From an uncultured Rhizobiaceae group bacterium (GTDB lineage: Bacteria > Pseudomonadota > Alphaproteobacteria > Rhizobiales > Rhizobiaceae), in contig CALHCF010000010.1 in the NCBI GenBank assembly GCA_937930635.1, forward strand, positions 1-64,000: 64,000 bases of DNA. Direction: 5' to 3'. Below the pieces are notes generated by a model, which saw only the letters and a program-made list of their open reading frames with translations, ran no database searches and was not told where the DNA came from. Numbering within the stretch: position 1 is the first letter of the stretch; each line of letters begins with the position of its first letter. Positions 46,896-55,766 of the stretch are shown here, piece after piece. The translations under genes were made by a program, and so were the position numbers.

Positions 46896-46927
46896 TTGAC
46901 CGCGCAGGGATAATGTCATGTTATCCC
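46896..46927 (+). promoter_or_regulatory. Candidate promoter with overlapping palindromic operator upstream of aapJ
   Basis: TTGACC at 46896, a 17-base spacer and TGTTAT at 46919 resemble a sigma-70 promoter pointing to aapJ 217 bp away. A perfect 7-bp inverted repeat (GGGATAA, seven bases, TTATCCC) spans the spacer and the -10 region, as expected for a repressor site. It also lies 98 bp upstream of metC on the other strand. The rest of the 334-bp gap (46810-47143) shows no gene. Found by eye. Confidence 0.4.
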
Positions 46928-47143
46928 AACGTCAAAGGGGCGTCGCGCTCTTTTACATGTCCGGGCCCGAAAAAGCCGCGCTATAAAAGCAGGATATGTT
47001 CGACGCACAGGGAGATGGTGAGGGGGACGCCTGCTACAGGCAGCGGTTCCACATACCCATATTTTTGTAGCGTTTGCGCGTTTTGCCCGTTTGGTCGAGA
47101 TATTGAGTAAACCTGATTAGGGCAACAGGAAAGGCTGCTACCC

Positions 47144-48166
47144 ATGAAAACCAAACTCCTCGCACTCGCGCTTGGTACCGCTGCGCTCGCAACGGTCAAC
47201 ACAAGTGCTTCTGCCGCTACACTGGACGACGTGAAAGCCAAAGGCTTCATGCAGTGTGGTGTTTCAACCGGTGTTCCCGGTTTTGCATTCACAGATGACG
47301 CGGGCGACTGGCAGGGCTTTGACCCGGCTCTGTGCCGTGCCGTTGCTGCTGCAATTTTCGGCGACCCAAAAGCCGTCAAGTTCACACCAACCACTGGTAA
47401 GACCCGCTTCACTGCGCTGGCTTCCGGCGAGGTTGACATGCTGGCCCGTAACACGACTGAAACTTTCAGCCGTGACGTGGATCTGAAGTTCACTTTCGCT
47501 CCGGTCAACTATTATGACGGTCAGGGCTTCATGGTTCGCAAATCGCTGGGCGTAACGTCCGCTTTGAACCTTGATGGTGCGACGATCTGCATTCAGACCG
47601 GTACAACAACCGAACTGAACCTTGCTGACTACTTCCGCGCCAACAACATGAAGTATGAGCCGGTTCCAATCGAAACCAATGCTGAAGCTCAGGAAAAATA
47701 CCTGGCCAACGCTTGTGACGTGTACACGACAGATGCTTCCGGTCTTGCAGCAACGCGCGCTGCATTTGAGAAGCCAGATGATCACGTTCTTCTGCCGGAA
47801 ATCATTTCCAAAGAGCCTCTGGCTCCGCTGTCACGCCATGGCGACGACCAGTGGGCTGATATCATCAAGTGGACTCTTAACGCTTTGATCAACGCTGAAG
47901 AGCTTGGTGTTACTGCTGCAAATGCAGATGACATGAAAGCAAACTCAAAACTGCCAGCTGTACGTCGTCTGCTGGGTGCAGAAGGCGATTTCGGTACCAA
48001 GCTTGGTTTGGGTAACGACTGGTCCATCAACGCGATTAAAGCTGGTGGCAACTACGGTGAGATTTTCGAAAAATACATCGGCCCAAAAACAGCTATTGGT
48101 CTTGAGCGTGGCTTGAACCGGCTGTGGAACAAAGGCGGCATTCTTTATGCTGCTCCGCTCCGCTAA
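47144..48166 (+). CDS. aapJ: General L-amino acid ABC transporter, periplasmic binding protein
   Basis: The 340-residue substrate-binding protein of the AapJQMP system. A signal peptide is cleaved after SASA near residue 24. The mature part is SBP_bac_3: KGFMQCGVSTGVPGFAFTDDAGDWQGFDPALCRAVAAAIFGDPKAVKFTP, TRFTALASGEVDMLARNTTETFSRD and YDGQGFMVRKSLGV. This matches AapJ of Rhizobium closely. The system imports a wide range of L-amino acids. A strong terminator follows 12 bases after the stop, so aapJ message is partly separated from aapQMP, the usual way to make more binding protein than membrane subunit. Confidence 0.95.
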   Translation: MKTKLLALALGTAALATVNTSASAATLDDVKAKGFMQCGVSTGVPGFAFTDDAGDWQGFDPALCRAVAAAIFGDPKAVKFTPTTGKTRFTALASGEVDMLARNTTETFSRDVDLKFTFAPVNYYDGQGFMVRKSLGVTSALNLDGATICIQTGTTTELNLADYFRANNMKYEPVPIETNAEAQEKYLANACDVYTTDASGLAATRAAFEKPDDHVLLPEIISKEPLAPLSRHGDDQWADIIKWTLNALINAEELGVTAANADDMKANSKLPAVRRLLGAEGDFGTKLGLGNDWSINAIKAGGNYGEIFEKYIGPKTAIGLERGLNRLWNKGGILYAAPLR

Positions 48167-48177
48167 TTAGTTCTAAG

Positions 48178-48209
48178 AGGCGGCATCTGACAAGGGTGCC
48201 GCCTTTTTT
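48178..48209 (+). terminator. Rho-independent terminator (attenuator) between aapJ and aapQ
   Basis: AGGCGGCA, a loop and TGCCGCC followed by six Ts. It lies 12 bases after aapJ. Partial read-through would give excess AapJ over AapQMP. Confidence 0.88.
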
Positions 48210-48317
48210 CTATCCTTATCCTGACCGTCGGGGTAGGGGGCTTGGGTGAATTGGCCGGTCGCGGCAATTGAATACCCGTTAGATGTCTTTCAGCGCATTC
48301 TACAAAATGGGCCACAT

Positions 48318-49517
48318 ATGACCATTGCAAATGATTTTTCAGGCGAAGTTGAACCGTTTCGCCTCAGCATGCTCATCAACGATAAGCGCTATCGTTCATA
48401 CACACTTCAAATTATAACCATTGCTCTTTTCATGCTGGCTGTTGGCTGGCTGGTCAGCAATGTGGTTGCCAACTTTGCGGAACGCGGCAAAACCTTTTCT
48501 TTTGCGTTCCTCTGGGAACCCGCATCTTACGATATCAACCAACGTTTGATTGAGTACACATCCCGCTCGCCTCATTGGCTTGCAGCGGTTGTTGGTATTC
48601 TCAACACTTTGGTTTTGGCCTTTCTGGGCTGTATCGCCGCAACGATATTTGGTGTCGCCATTGGCGTGATGCGACTTTCCAAAAACTGGCTCGTGTCACG
48701 TTTGATGACCGTTTACATCGAAGGCTTTCGAAATGTGCCGGTTCTGCTTTGGATCCTGCTGGCTAGCACGGCGTTTTCTGCGATGCTTCCTGCTCCCCGT
48801 CAGGCGCCTGTTCTGGCTGGTGGCTTTGTGCCTACGAACCGCGGGTTTTATGTTCCTGCTCCAGTTTGGGAGAATGGCAGCGGAATACTGGTTGTCGTGT
48901 TTCTTGCATCGCTTGTTGGTGCCTGGCTGTTTGGGCGCTGGGCCAAAACCAAACAGGCGGCCACGGGTGAAATCCTGCCGGTATTCTGGATTCGCCTCGC
49001 GATTATCGTGCTGCCGGTTATCCTCTTTTACTTTCTGCTTGGACGACCAATAGGTCTGTCACTACCAGAACTGAAGGGGTTCAACTTCCAGGGCGGCGGT
49101 TTTGTGCGCAACAGCTTCATGGCTCTGTGGATTGCGCTTTCGCTTTATACGGCGGCCTTTATTGCAGAGAACGTGCGTTCAGGCATTCAAGCCATCAGCA
49201 AGGGGCAGACTGAAGCTTCATATTCTTTGGGCCTGCCGCCAAACCGGACGATGAATCTTGTCATCCTGCCGCAGGCGCTGCGTATCATTATCCCGCCTCT
49301 GATTTCACAATATCTCAATCTCACTAAAAACTCGTCTCTGGCGATTGCTGTTGGCTACATGGATGTGACAGGCACTCTGGGTGGGATCACTTTGAACCAG
49401 ACAGGGAGGGAGATGGAAACTCTCCTTCTTCTTATGTTGTTTTATCTTGTTGTTTCGCTGCTGATTTCCGGTGTGATGAACGTTTACAACAGCTCTGTTG
49501 CGATTAAGGAGCGTTGA
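48318..49517 (+). CDS. aapQ: General L-amino acid ABC transporter permease AapQ
   Basis: A 399-residue inner membrane permease with about eight hydrophobic helices. The N-terminal helix lies at about residues 25-50, and the ABC permease domain includes FRNVPVLLWILL near residue 138 and the EAA motif region FIAENVRSGIQAISKGQTEASYSLGLPPNRTMNLVILPQALRIIIPPL near 280-330. The start ATG at 48318 begins MTIANDFSG; a further upstream ATG at 48246 adds 24 poorly conserved residues. AapM begins three bases after its stop. Confidence 0.93.
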   Translation: MTIANDFSGEVEPFRLSMLINDKRYRSYTLQIITIALFMLAVGWLVSNVVANFAERGKTFSFAFLWEPASYDINQRLIEYTSRSPHWLAAVVGILNTLVLAFLGCIAATIFGVAIGVMRLSKNWLVSRLMTVYIEGFRNVPVLLWILLASTAFSAMLPAPRQAPVLAGGFVPTNRGFYVPAPVWENGSGILVVVFLASLVGAWLFGRWAKTKQAATGEILPVFWIRLAIIVLPVILFYFLLGRPIGLSLPELKGFNFQGGGFVRNSFMALWIALSLYTAAFIAENVRSGIQAISKGQTEASYSLGLPPNRTMNLVILPQALRIIIPPLISQYLNLTKNSSLAIAVGYMDVTGTLGGITLNQTGREMETLLLLMLFYLVVSLLISGVMNVYNSSVAIKER

Positions 49518-49520
49518 TTA

Positions 49521-50822
49521 ATGGCTGATACTCAAAACAACAATTCGCTCCTATACATTTCAACGAAGGAACTTCCGCAGCTTCCGGCGCCCGTGAACAC
49601 CCATGGGCCTGGGGCATGGATGCGGATGAACATGTTTGCGAACGGCCGGGATACATTTCTAACAATCGTATTTTCAATTTTGGTGATTGCGGTCTTATAC
49701 AAGCTGATCCCTTGGCTGATTACCAACGCGGTGTTTTTTGCTGACAGCATTCGTCAATGTCGTGAGATTGATACGGGTGCTTGTTTTGCCGTTGTGACAA
49801 CCCGGTTCAATCAGTTGATATTCGGTTTCTATCCGCCGGACTTTTATTGGCGCCCGATCCTGACCTTCATTTTGATGTTCGTGGCGTTTGCTCCAATTTT
49901 GCATGACAATTTGCCGCGCAAACTCCTTTGGTTCAGCGCACTGTTTCCTTTGTTGGCTTACTTCCTCCTGTGGGGCGGACCCATTTGGGGTCCATTGCTC
50001 ATTCCGGTCATGCTGGCTTTGGCGGTCTTGGTCTACAAATCTGTGAGTGCGTCACTGAATCCCAGCCTCGGTGTTTTGGCTGCTGTTGCCTTTACTGTGG
50101 TGTGGTTCTTCCTTGTTCATGATACGATGTCGGAAACTCTGGCATCAGCGATGCCTATTGGTCTTGAGCCGGTTGAGTCAGCCAAGTTTGGTGGTTTCCT
50201 GGTTACATTTGTTATCGGTGTGACCGGTATCGTTGCCTCACTTCCCATCGGTATCGCCCTGGCGCTCGGCCGGAAATCAGACATGGCGGTCGTCAAGATG
50301 ATCTGTGTAGGGTTCATCGAATTCATTCGCGGTGTACCGCTGATCACCCTGCTGTTTGTTGCATCAACGCTGCTGAACTATTTCCTGCCTCCCGGTACAA
50401 CTTTCGACCTGATCTTGCGGGTCATTATCATGGTCACCCTGTTTGCGGCCGCTTATATGGCTGAGGTCATCCGTGGCGGGCTGGCTGCGCTGCCCCGCGG
50501 TCAATACGAAGCGGCAGATGCGCTGGGTCTGACCTATTGGCAGTCAACGCGCCTCATCGTGTTGCCACAGGCGTTGAAGATTTCCATACCTGGAATCGTC
50601 AACACCTTTATTGGTCTCTTCAAGGATACGACACTGGTATCTATTGTTGGTATTCTTGATCCAATCGGCATCATGCAACCCATCCGCTCAACGACGGAAT
50701 GGAACGGAATCATCTGGGAACTGCCGATCTTCATCGGTCTGGTTTTCTTTATTTGCTGTTTCGTCATGTCCCGTTATTCAATGTATTTCGAGCGTAAGCT
50801 CGATACCGGCCACAGGAACTAA
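49521..50822 (+). CDS. aapM: General L-amino acid ABC transporter permease AapM
   Basis: A 433-residue permease pairing with AapQ. It has a longer N-terminal section with a soluble loop (residues about 75-100) before the helical core. The permease core starts near residue 220 with [23 protein letters not shown]. The EAA loop [46 protein letters not shown] near 320-360 contacts the ATPase. The gene is three bases after aapQ and the ATPase gene starts four bases after its stop, which supports a single operon. Confidence 0.95.
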   Translation: MADTQNNNSLLYISTKELPQLPAPVNTHGPGAWMRMNMFANGRDTFLTIVFSILVIAVLYKLIPWLITNAVFFADSIRQCREIDTGACFAVVTTRFNQLIFGFYPPDFYWRPILTFILMFVAFAPILHDNLPRKLLWFSALFPLLAYFLLWGGPIWGPLLIPVMLALAVLVYKSVSASLNPSLGVLAAVAFTVVWFFLVHDTMSETLASAMPIGLEPVESAKFGGFLVTFVIGVTGIVASLPIGIALALGRKSDMAVVKMICVGFIEFIRGVPLITLLFVASTLLNYFLPPGTTFDLILRVIIMVTLFAAAYMAEVIRGGLAALPRGQYEAADALGLTYWQSTRLIVLPQALKISIPGIVNTFIGLFKDTTLVSIVGILDPIGIMQPIRSTTEWNGIIWELPIFIGLVFFICCFVMSRYSMYFERKLDTGHRN

Positions 50823-50826
50823 GCCC

Positions 50827-52458
50827 ATGGCAAAAACCACCACATCAACAAAGCGCGCCAAAGGCAGCAAAGTTGCTGCAGCCCGCAAAGCCAGCGCCCA
50901 GAAAAAAGCGGTTGCCAAAGTAACCGGCAAGATCGGTCGCGCGCCCAAAAAGGCTGCAAAACCATCCAGGCCTGATGATCTTAAAGTGATCTCAGGTGTT
51001 GGCCCCACATTGGAAAAGAAGGTCAACAAGATGGGGGTGTGGACCTACAAACAGATTGCCGACTGGAAGAAGCCGGAAATCGACTTTGTGGACGATCATC
51101 TAAACTTCAAAGGGCGGATTGAGCGCGATGAATGGGTAAAACAGGCCAAGCGGCTGATGCGTGAAAGCGGCGCTGAAAAGAAAGCTTCAAAACCAAAAGC
51201 GGCCCCGGCCAAGACCACAAAATCCACCGGGTCAGGTGCAGCAGTAAAGACAAAGACACAAACAAAAACAAAGACGGCGGCAGCGTCAGCAGGTAAAACC
51301 ACGGCGAGCAAGTCCAAAGCGGTAAGCCGTGCGGCGCCCAAAACCGCCAGCGCGGCCAGCAAAACAAAGAAAACAGCCACCACAGCGGCAAAATCCAGCG
51401 CCGCCAGCAAAGCGAAATCGAAAACGACAGCAAAACGGGCCACTGCATCGAAACCGGCCTCAAAGCAGACTTCAAAAACTTCTTCTCGCAGTGCTGTAAA
51501 AACCGCACGTACGGTTCCGGCAACCAGGTCGAAAACCAAGAGTGCCGCGGCGGGAATGGCGACGGGCGTTGCGGCAACCGCAGCTTCCCTGGCCGCTACG
51601 GGGTCTGCCACAAAGGCAATTGGCGATTCAGCCAAGGGGGCTGCTGACCCGTCGCTCGCAGCAGCTGTTGCTTTGCCGGATGGGGTTCATACGCCAGATC
51701 CGGGCAAAATGTCGGTCTCGACAACCGATGTCGCAATCGACATCAACAATATGAACAAGTGGTATGGCGATTTTCACGTCCTGCGCGATATCAATCTGAA
51801 AGTCATGCGCGGAGAGCGGATCGTTGTCGCCGGGCCGTCTGGTTCGGGCAAGTCAACGATGATCAGATGCATCAACCGGCTTGAAGAACATCAGCGCGGG
51901 CAGATCGTTGTTGATGGTATTGAGCTGACTGGCGATATCAAGAAAATCGACGAAGTGCGCCGCGAGGTCGGCATGGTGTTCCAGCACTTTAATCTGTTTC
52001 CTCATCTTACCATTCTCGAAAACTGTACGCTTGCTCCAATCTGGGTACGGAAGATGCCGCAGAAGGAAGCCGAAGAAATTGCGATGCATTACCTAGAGCG
52101 GGTGAAAATCCCTGAACAGGCGCTCAAATATCCCGGTCAGTTGTCCGGTGGTCAGCAACAGCGCGTCGCGATTGCACGGTCCTTGTGCATGAACCCACGC
52201 ATTATGCTGTTTGACGAGCCCACGTCAGCGCTTGATCCCGAAATGATCAAGGAAGTTCTGGAAACGATGGTAACGCTGGCAGAGGAAGGCATGACCATGA
52301 TCTGTGTGACCCACGAAATGGGTTTTGCACGTCAGGTTGCCAACCGTGTTATCTTCATGGACGAGGGACAGATTGTCGAGCAGAACGAGCCGGCAGCGTT
52401 CTTTGATAATCCCCAGCATGAGCGCACCAAAGAGTTCCTGAGCCAGATATTGCACTAG
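50827..52458 (+). CDS. aapP: Amino acid ABC transporter ATPase (AapP) with an N-terminal helix-hairpin-helix and H1-like extension
   Basis: A single 543-codon frame. The C-terminal 249 residues (from Met295) are a normal AapP ATPase: Walker [10 protein letters not shown] at 336-344, Q-loop VFQHFN near 386, signature LSGGQQQR at 439-446, Walker [13 protein letters not shown] near 459-470 and H-loop VTHEMG. The first 294 residues are extra. Residues about 49-113 form a helix-hairpin-helix module ([17 protein letters not shown] to [18 protein letters not shown]) that resembles the C-terminal module of rhizobial NuoE. Residues 114-294 are a Lys/Ala/Thr/Ser linker like histone H1. Typical AapP is about 255 residues. 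An in-frame ATG at 51709 (Met295) could yield a standard AapP by internal initiation, but no good ribosome-binding site precedes it. Confidence 0.9.
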   Translation: MAKTTTSTKRAKGSKVAAARKASAQKKAVAKVTGKIGRAPKKAAKPSRPDDLKVISGVGPTLEKKVNKMGVWTYKQIADWKKPEIDFVDDHLNFKGRIERDEWVKQAKRLMRESGAEKKASKPKAAPAKTTKSTGSGAAVKTKTQTKTKTAAASAGKTTASKSKAVSRAAPKTASAASKTKKTATTAAKSSAASKAKSKTTAKRATASKPASKQTSKTSSRSAVKTARTVPATRSKTKSAAAGMATGVAATAASLAATGSATKAIGDSAKGAADPSLAAAVALPDGVHTPDPGKMSVSTTDVAIDINNMNKWYGDFHVLRDINLKVMRGERIVVAGPSGSGKSTMIRCINRLEEHQRGQIVVDGIELTGDIKKIDEVRREVGMVFQHFNLFPHLTILENCTLAPIWVRKMPQKEAEEIAMHYLERVKIPEQALKYPGQLSGGQQQRVAIARSLCMNPRIMLFDEPTSALDPEMIKEVLETMVTLAEEGMTMICVTHEMGFARQVANRVIFMDEGQIVEQNEPAAFFDNPQHERTKEFLSQILH

Positions 52459-52485
52459 CGCTTTTCGGTTTTTGACCGACCCAAA

Positions 52486-52502
52486 GGCGGCCATGAGCCG
52501 CC
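52486..52502 (+). terminator. Weak hairpin after aapP
   Basis: GGCGGC, loop CATGA and GCCGCC followed by CGGCTTTT. Short stem and weak T-run; a possible end of the aap operon. The 266 bp up to the zinc-finger gene show no convincing gene. Confidence 0.35.
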
Positions 52503-52724
52503 CGGCTTTTGCTGGGCCCTTACAGATCGGGCGCAGCATAATTGCTGTTGGTGAAAACCAGTCAGGCTGGTGTTGAAAAGAAACGGAAGCAGTTGGGGAT
52601 TGCAGCAGAGATATTAGTGTCCAAGGCGCCGGCTTCAAACGTTCGCGCAATGCTTGCTATACCCACACCGGCCTGCGCACAGGTCGGTGGTCTCGGGCGG
52701 CAGTGTATTGTCCAAGGTATTTGT

Positions 52725-52970
52725 CTAACCGGCCAGCCCCTCAATCAGACAGCCATCCGGATCGCTTTCTTTGGCAGAAAGATCTGATTTGTGCATGAAG
52801 AGGGTTGAGCAATAGGGACAGACTATTTCTGTATCGTCTCCCATATCCAAAAACACATGCGGATGATCATGGGGTGGCCTTGCTCCCACGCACATAAACT
52901 CCCTGACGCCGATGGCGATCCGGGCCACACCACCAGTGTTATGAAAGTGGGGAACGATGTCATTTGCCAT
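52725..52970 (-). CDS. Zinc-finger (zf-CHCC) domain protein
   Basis: An 81-residue protein with the zf-CHCC pattern: EFMCVGARPPHDHPHVFLDMGDDTEIVCPYCSTLF, where one Cys, one His and a C-x2-C bind zinc. The family includes the alphaproteobacterial homologue of the complex I subunit NDUFS6, and other small zinc proteins. The N-terminus MANDIVPHFHNTGGV is also typical. The gene is alone; upstream on the same strand lies a 192-bp gap before the divergent hydrolase genes. Confidence 0.87.
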   Translation of the reverse strand: MANDIVPHFHNTGGVARIAIGVREFMCVGARPPHDHPHVFLDMGDDTEIVCPYCSTLFMHKSDLSAKESDPDGCLIEGLAG

Positions 52971-53162
52971 TGGATGAAGCCTGGTTACGAGGTCTGATCT
53001 TCTGCGTCATTTAGCTGTTGTAAGCCCTTTTGCAAAGAGTTCAAATGACCACGAACAAAGCTTGCAGGCGGCCTGCTTCCGTGAAAGAGAAAACACCAAC
53101 GAGCAGGGGAATCACATTTCCATGTCCATATCCCAGTCCATAGCCAAGTCCAACCCAATGTC

Positions 53163-53936
53163 ATGACCAGCCCAATGTTAAGCGCCAACCTTGATGGCAC
53201 ACAGATTGCCTATGTCGATTTCAAACCGGCAGGGGAGGTGCTCAAGACCGTGCTGCTCATCCATGGTTTTGCCTCGACTGCACAGGTCAACTGGATCAAT
53301 ACTGAATGGACCAAAGTGCTGACCGAAGCGGGCTATCGGGTGGTTGCTCTTGATAACCGCGGCCATGGGGAATCCCAGAAGTTTTACCGGTCTCAGGACT
53401 ATGGCCCTGACCTGTTTTCCGGTGATGCCATTAGGTTGCTGGATTATCTGGAAATCGATGTTGTGGATGTGATCGGCTATTCGATGGGTGCGCGTATTAC
53501 AGCCTGGCTTGCCCATGAAAATCCCCAACGGGTCGCAAAAGCGGTGCTGGGTGGCATGGGAAGTTACATATTCGGTGGACGTCGCGACTATGAGGGCGTG
53601 GCCCATGCGCTGGAAGTTGATGATGTTTCCACCATTGAAGATCGTGATGCGCTGGCATTTCGATTGTTCGCGGACAGAACAGGCAGTGACCGGCTGGCCC
53701 TTGCTGCGTGCATCCGTCCTTCAAAGCACCAGATCACGCAAAGTCTGGTTGAATCCATCCAGGCGCCTGTGCTCGTGGTTGTCGGCAGCGATGACGAGAT
53801 TGCGGGCAGCGGTGAAGATCTTGCTGCAATGATGCCCAATGGCGAGGCTGTAACGCTTGCGGGGCTTGATCATATGCGCACGACCGGTGCCAAAGAATTC
53901 AAGAATGCGGCCCTGGAGTTTCTTGCCCGTGACTAA
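53163..53936 (+). CDS. Alpha/beta hydrolase
   Basis: A 257-residue enzyme of the alpha/beta hydrolase fold. VLLIHGFASTAQVNW near residue 30 is the oxyanion loop. VVALDNRGHGES is the usual lead into the nucleophile elbow, and VIGYSMGARI (G-Y-S-M-G) near residue 100 holds the nucleophile Ser. VVVGSDDEIAG near 205 carries the acid Asp, and GLDHMRTT near 240 holds the catalytic His. The substrate is unknown. A second alpha/beta hydrolase gene begins at the end of this one with an eight-base overlap, so the two are co-translated. Confidence 0.9.
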   Translation: MTSPMLSANLDGTQIAYVDFKPAGEVLKTVLLIHGFASTAQVNWINTEWTKVLTEAGYRVVALDNRGHGESQKFYRSQDYGPDLFSGDAIRLLDYLEIDVVDVIGYSMGARITAWLAHENPQRVAKAVLGGMGSYIFGGRRDYEGVAHALEVDDVSTIEDRDALAFRLFADRTGSDRLALAACIRPSKHQITQSLVESIQAPVLVVVGSDDEIAGSGEDLAAMMPNGEAVTLAGLDHMRTTGAKEFKNAALEFLARD

Positions 53937-54864
53937 CATTGAAGACGTGACTGACATTGAAGAAAAGCAGGCCGGTCCGGTTTCCAGCAATCTGCTCAGC
54001 TACAAGGGCGTGGAAGGCAATCGACTTGCCGCCACGCATTTTTCACCGCAAGAGCGGCGCGCGGGACCACCGGCACTGTTGATGCATGGCGGTGGTCAGA
54101 CCCGTTATTCGTGGGATGGTGCGGCACAGCAGTTGGCAAGACTTGGTCTGGATTCAGTCACGGTAGACGCGCGGGGGCATGGGGAAAGCGACTGGGTGGA
54201 AACGGGCAATTACACGTTCCACTATTTTCGCGACGACTTGATTTGTCTCGTTGATCAGATCCGCGCCCAGTTCGGCCAGGCCCCGGTGCTTATTGGTGCT
54301 TCCATGGGAGGGATCAGTGCGCTGTTGGCCCAGGAGAAAGCCGGGTCAGACATTTTTTCGGCAATTGTGCTGGTGGACATCACCCCGCGCATGGAAAGTT
54401 CCGGTGTGGACCGCATCATGGGGTTCATGGCCCAGAACATGAAGGAAGGTTTTGCCTCTGTTGAAGACGCCGCCGATGTGATCGCGGCCTATCTGCCAAA
54501 CCGTCCGCGCCCAAAGTCGCTGGATGGGTTGAGCAAGAACCTGCGGCAACGCGACGATAAGCGATGGTACTGGCACTGGGATCCGGCATTTGTGGAGAGT
54601 GTCAACAGTGTCAAGATCGGGCGGGAAGAGCGGACGGAAGTGCTGGTCGAAGCCACCAAAAAAATCTCCGTTCCCTCACTTCTGGTGCGGGGAGGCAAGT
54701 CCGAACTTGTGACGGAAGAGGCGGCTCGCGAATTTCTGGAACTGGTGCCACATGCCAAATATGTTGATGTATCTGATGCCGGCCATATGGTGGCGGGGGA
54801 TCGCAATGATATTTTTGCGCAAGCGGTGATCAGTTTTTTAAAGTCGGACGTTCTTTCTTCTTAA
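53929..54864 (+). CDS. Alpha/beta hydrolase (second of a pair)
   Basis: A 311-residue alpha/beta hydrolase. LLMHGGGQTRYSWDGAAQQL near residue 48 is the oxyanion region, VTVDARGHGESDWV precedes the elbow, and LIGASMGGISALLA (G-A-S-M-G) near residue 120 has the nucleophile. LLVRGGKSELV holds an acid near 250 and VSDAGHMVAGDRND carries the His. It starts at a GTG at 53929 overlapping the first hydrolase's stop, with GGAG ten bases upstream. The C-terminus overlaps the convergent enoyl-CoA hydratase gene by four bases. The pair may act on related esters but no substrate is inferred. Confidence 0.88.
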   Translation: MTNIEDVTDIEEKQAGPVSSNLLSYKGVEGNRLAATHFSPQERRAGPPALLMHGGGQTRYSWDGAAQQLARLGLDSVTVDARGHGESDWVETGNYTFHYFRDDLICLVDQIRAQFGQAPVLIGASMGGISALLAQEKAGSDIFSAIVLVDITPRMESSGVDRIMGFMAQNMKEGFASVEDAADVIAAYLPNRPRPKSLDGLSKNLRQRDDKRWYWHWDPAFVESVNSVKIGREERTEVLVEATKKISVPSLLVRGGKSELVTEEAAREFLELVPHAKYVDVSDAGHMVAGDRNDIFAQAVISFLKSDVLSS

Positions 54865-55652
54865 CGGCCTTTAAAAACGGGTTTGCGCTTTTGCCGAAAG
54901 GCTGTGCGTCCTTCCTCATAGTCTGCGCTTGTGAAGGTTGCCTGCCCCAGGGTGTGGGCAGTTGCGCTTTCGCCTGTTAACACGGCCTGGATTGCAGCTT
55001 TGGTGGCGCGATGGGTGAGGGGGGCCAGCCCGGCAATGGATTTTGCAAGAATTTCCGCACGGTTGCTCAACTCGTCGTTATCGACGATCTCGCTTAAAAA
55101 ACCCCAGTCATGCAAAGTCTGTGCTGTAAAACGCTCTGCCGTAAACAGCATCTGTTTGGCATTTTGAGCTCCGACTGCATTGACAATATCTGCCATCGCC
55201 TCAACCGGATAAGCCAGTCCCAGCCTGGCTGCCGGAACGCTGAAACTTGCGTCCGGTTCGGCCAACCGAAGATCACAGGCCGCTGCAAGTCCAAAACCGC
55301 CGCCCAGGCAATACCCCTTGATCACTGCAATGGTGGGAACCGCGACATTGCGTAAGGCTGTAAACGCGTCCTCATTGGTTTTTTCGTAGAGGCGGGCTGT
55401 TTCAGCGTTTTTGCGCACCGTCTCGAATTCGCTGATGTCGGCACCGGCGCAGAAACTGGCTCCACGCCCGCTTACAAGGATCGTTCTCGCCCCAAGATCA
55501 ACAAGCTCATCCAGCCGCCGTGGTATGCATTCCCACAGGCTTTGCGGCAGGGCATTGTGTTTGCCGGGATTATGAAACTCCAGCGTTCCTGTTGTTCCAT
55601 CCAGGTTGATGATGACATCCGACACATCGATGACTTGACTCTTGTTTGTCAA
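54861..55652 (-). CDS. Enoyl-CoA hydratase/isomerase family protein
   Basis: A 263-residue crotonase-fold protein. SGRGASFCAGADISEFETVR near residue 60 forms the oxyanion hole, and VIKGYCLGGGFGLAAACDLRLAEPDASFSVPAARLGLAYPVEA near residue 105 is the second oxyanion/active-site loop. At the position where true hydratases carry the first catalytic Glu (PE-x-x-LG) this protein has Ala (VPAARLG), so hydration chemistry is uncertain and another crotonase reaction is possible. It is convergent with the second hydrolase gene and divergent from cysE across 114 bp. Confidence 0.85.
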   Translation of the reverse strand: MTNKSQVIDVSDVIINLDGTTGTLEFHNPGKHNALPQSLWECIPRRLDELVDLGARTILVSGRGASFCAGADISEFETVRKNAETARLYEKTNEDAFTALRNVAVPTIAVIKGYCLGGGFGLAAACDLRLAEPDASFSVPAARLGLAYPVEAMADIVNAVGAQNAKQMLFTAERFTAQTLHDWGFLSEIVDNDELSNRAEILAKSIAGLAPLTHRATKAAIQAVLTGESATAHTLGQATFTSADYEEGRTAFRQKRKPVFKGR

Positions 55653-55766
55653 AAATCCGATTTTCCATTGTGAGATGGTTTAAGTTCCACAATCCATGCC
55701 CTATCTAAAGGGTCAAAATCAACGCGGGGCACCGATCCGCGTCTGGAGCGAGACAGGAGACAAACA

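Noticed and set aside
46810..47143. SAM or other riboswitch in front of metC
   Set aside because: I see no conserved aptamer core on the minus strand; only a palindrome and promoter-like sites stand out.
51096..51635. Minus-strand open frame of 179 codons with hydrophobic content opposite the aapP linker
   Set aside because: It is the complement of the Lys/Ala-rich linker, which has few stops on the other strand. It has no ribosome-binding site and lies wholly inside aapP.
52459..52724. Short frames in the gap after aapP
   Set aside because: Small overlapping frames on both strands with no family signature or ribosome-binding site.
52985..53200. 71-codon minus-strand frame ahead of the zinc-finger gene
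   Set aside because: Trp-rich, unconserved translation (TLGWTWLWTG), and it runs into the start of the alpha/beta hydrolase gene. No ribosome-binding site.
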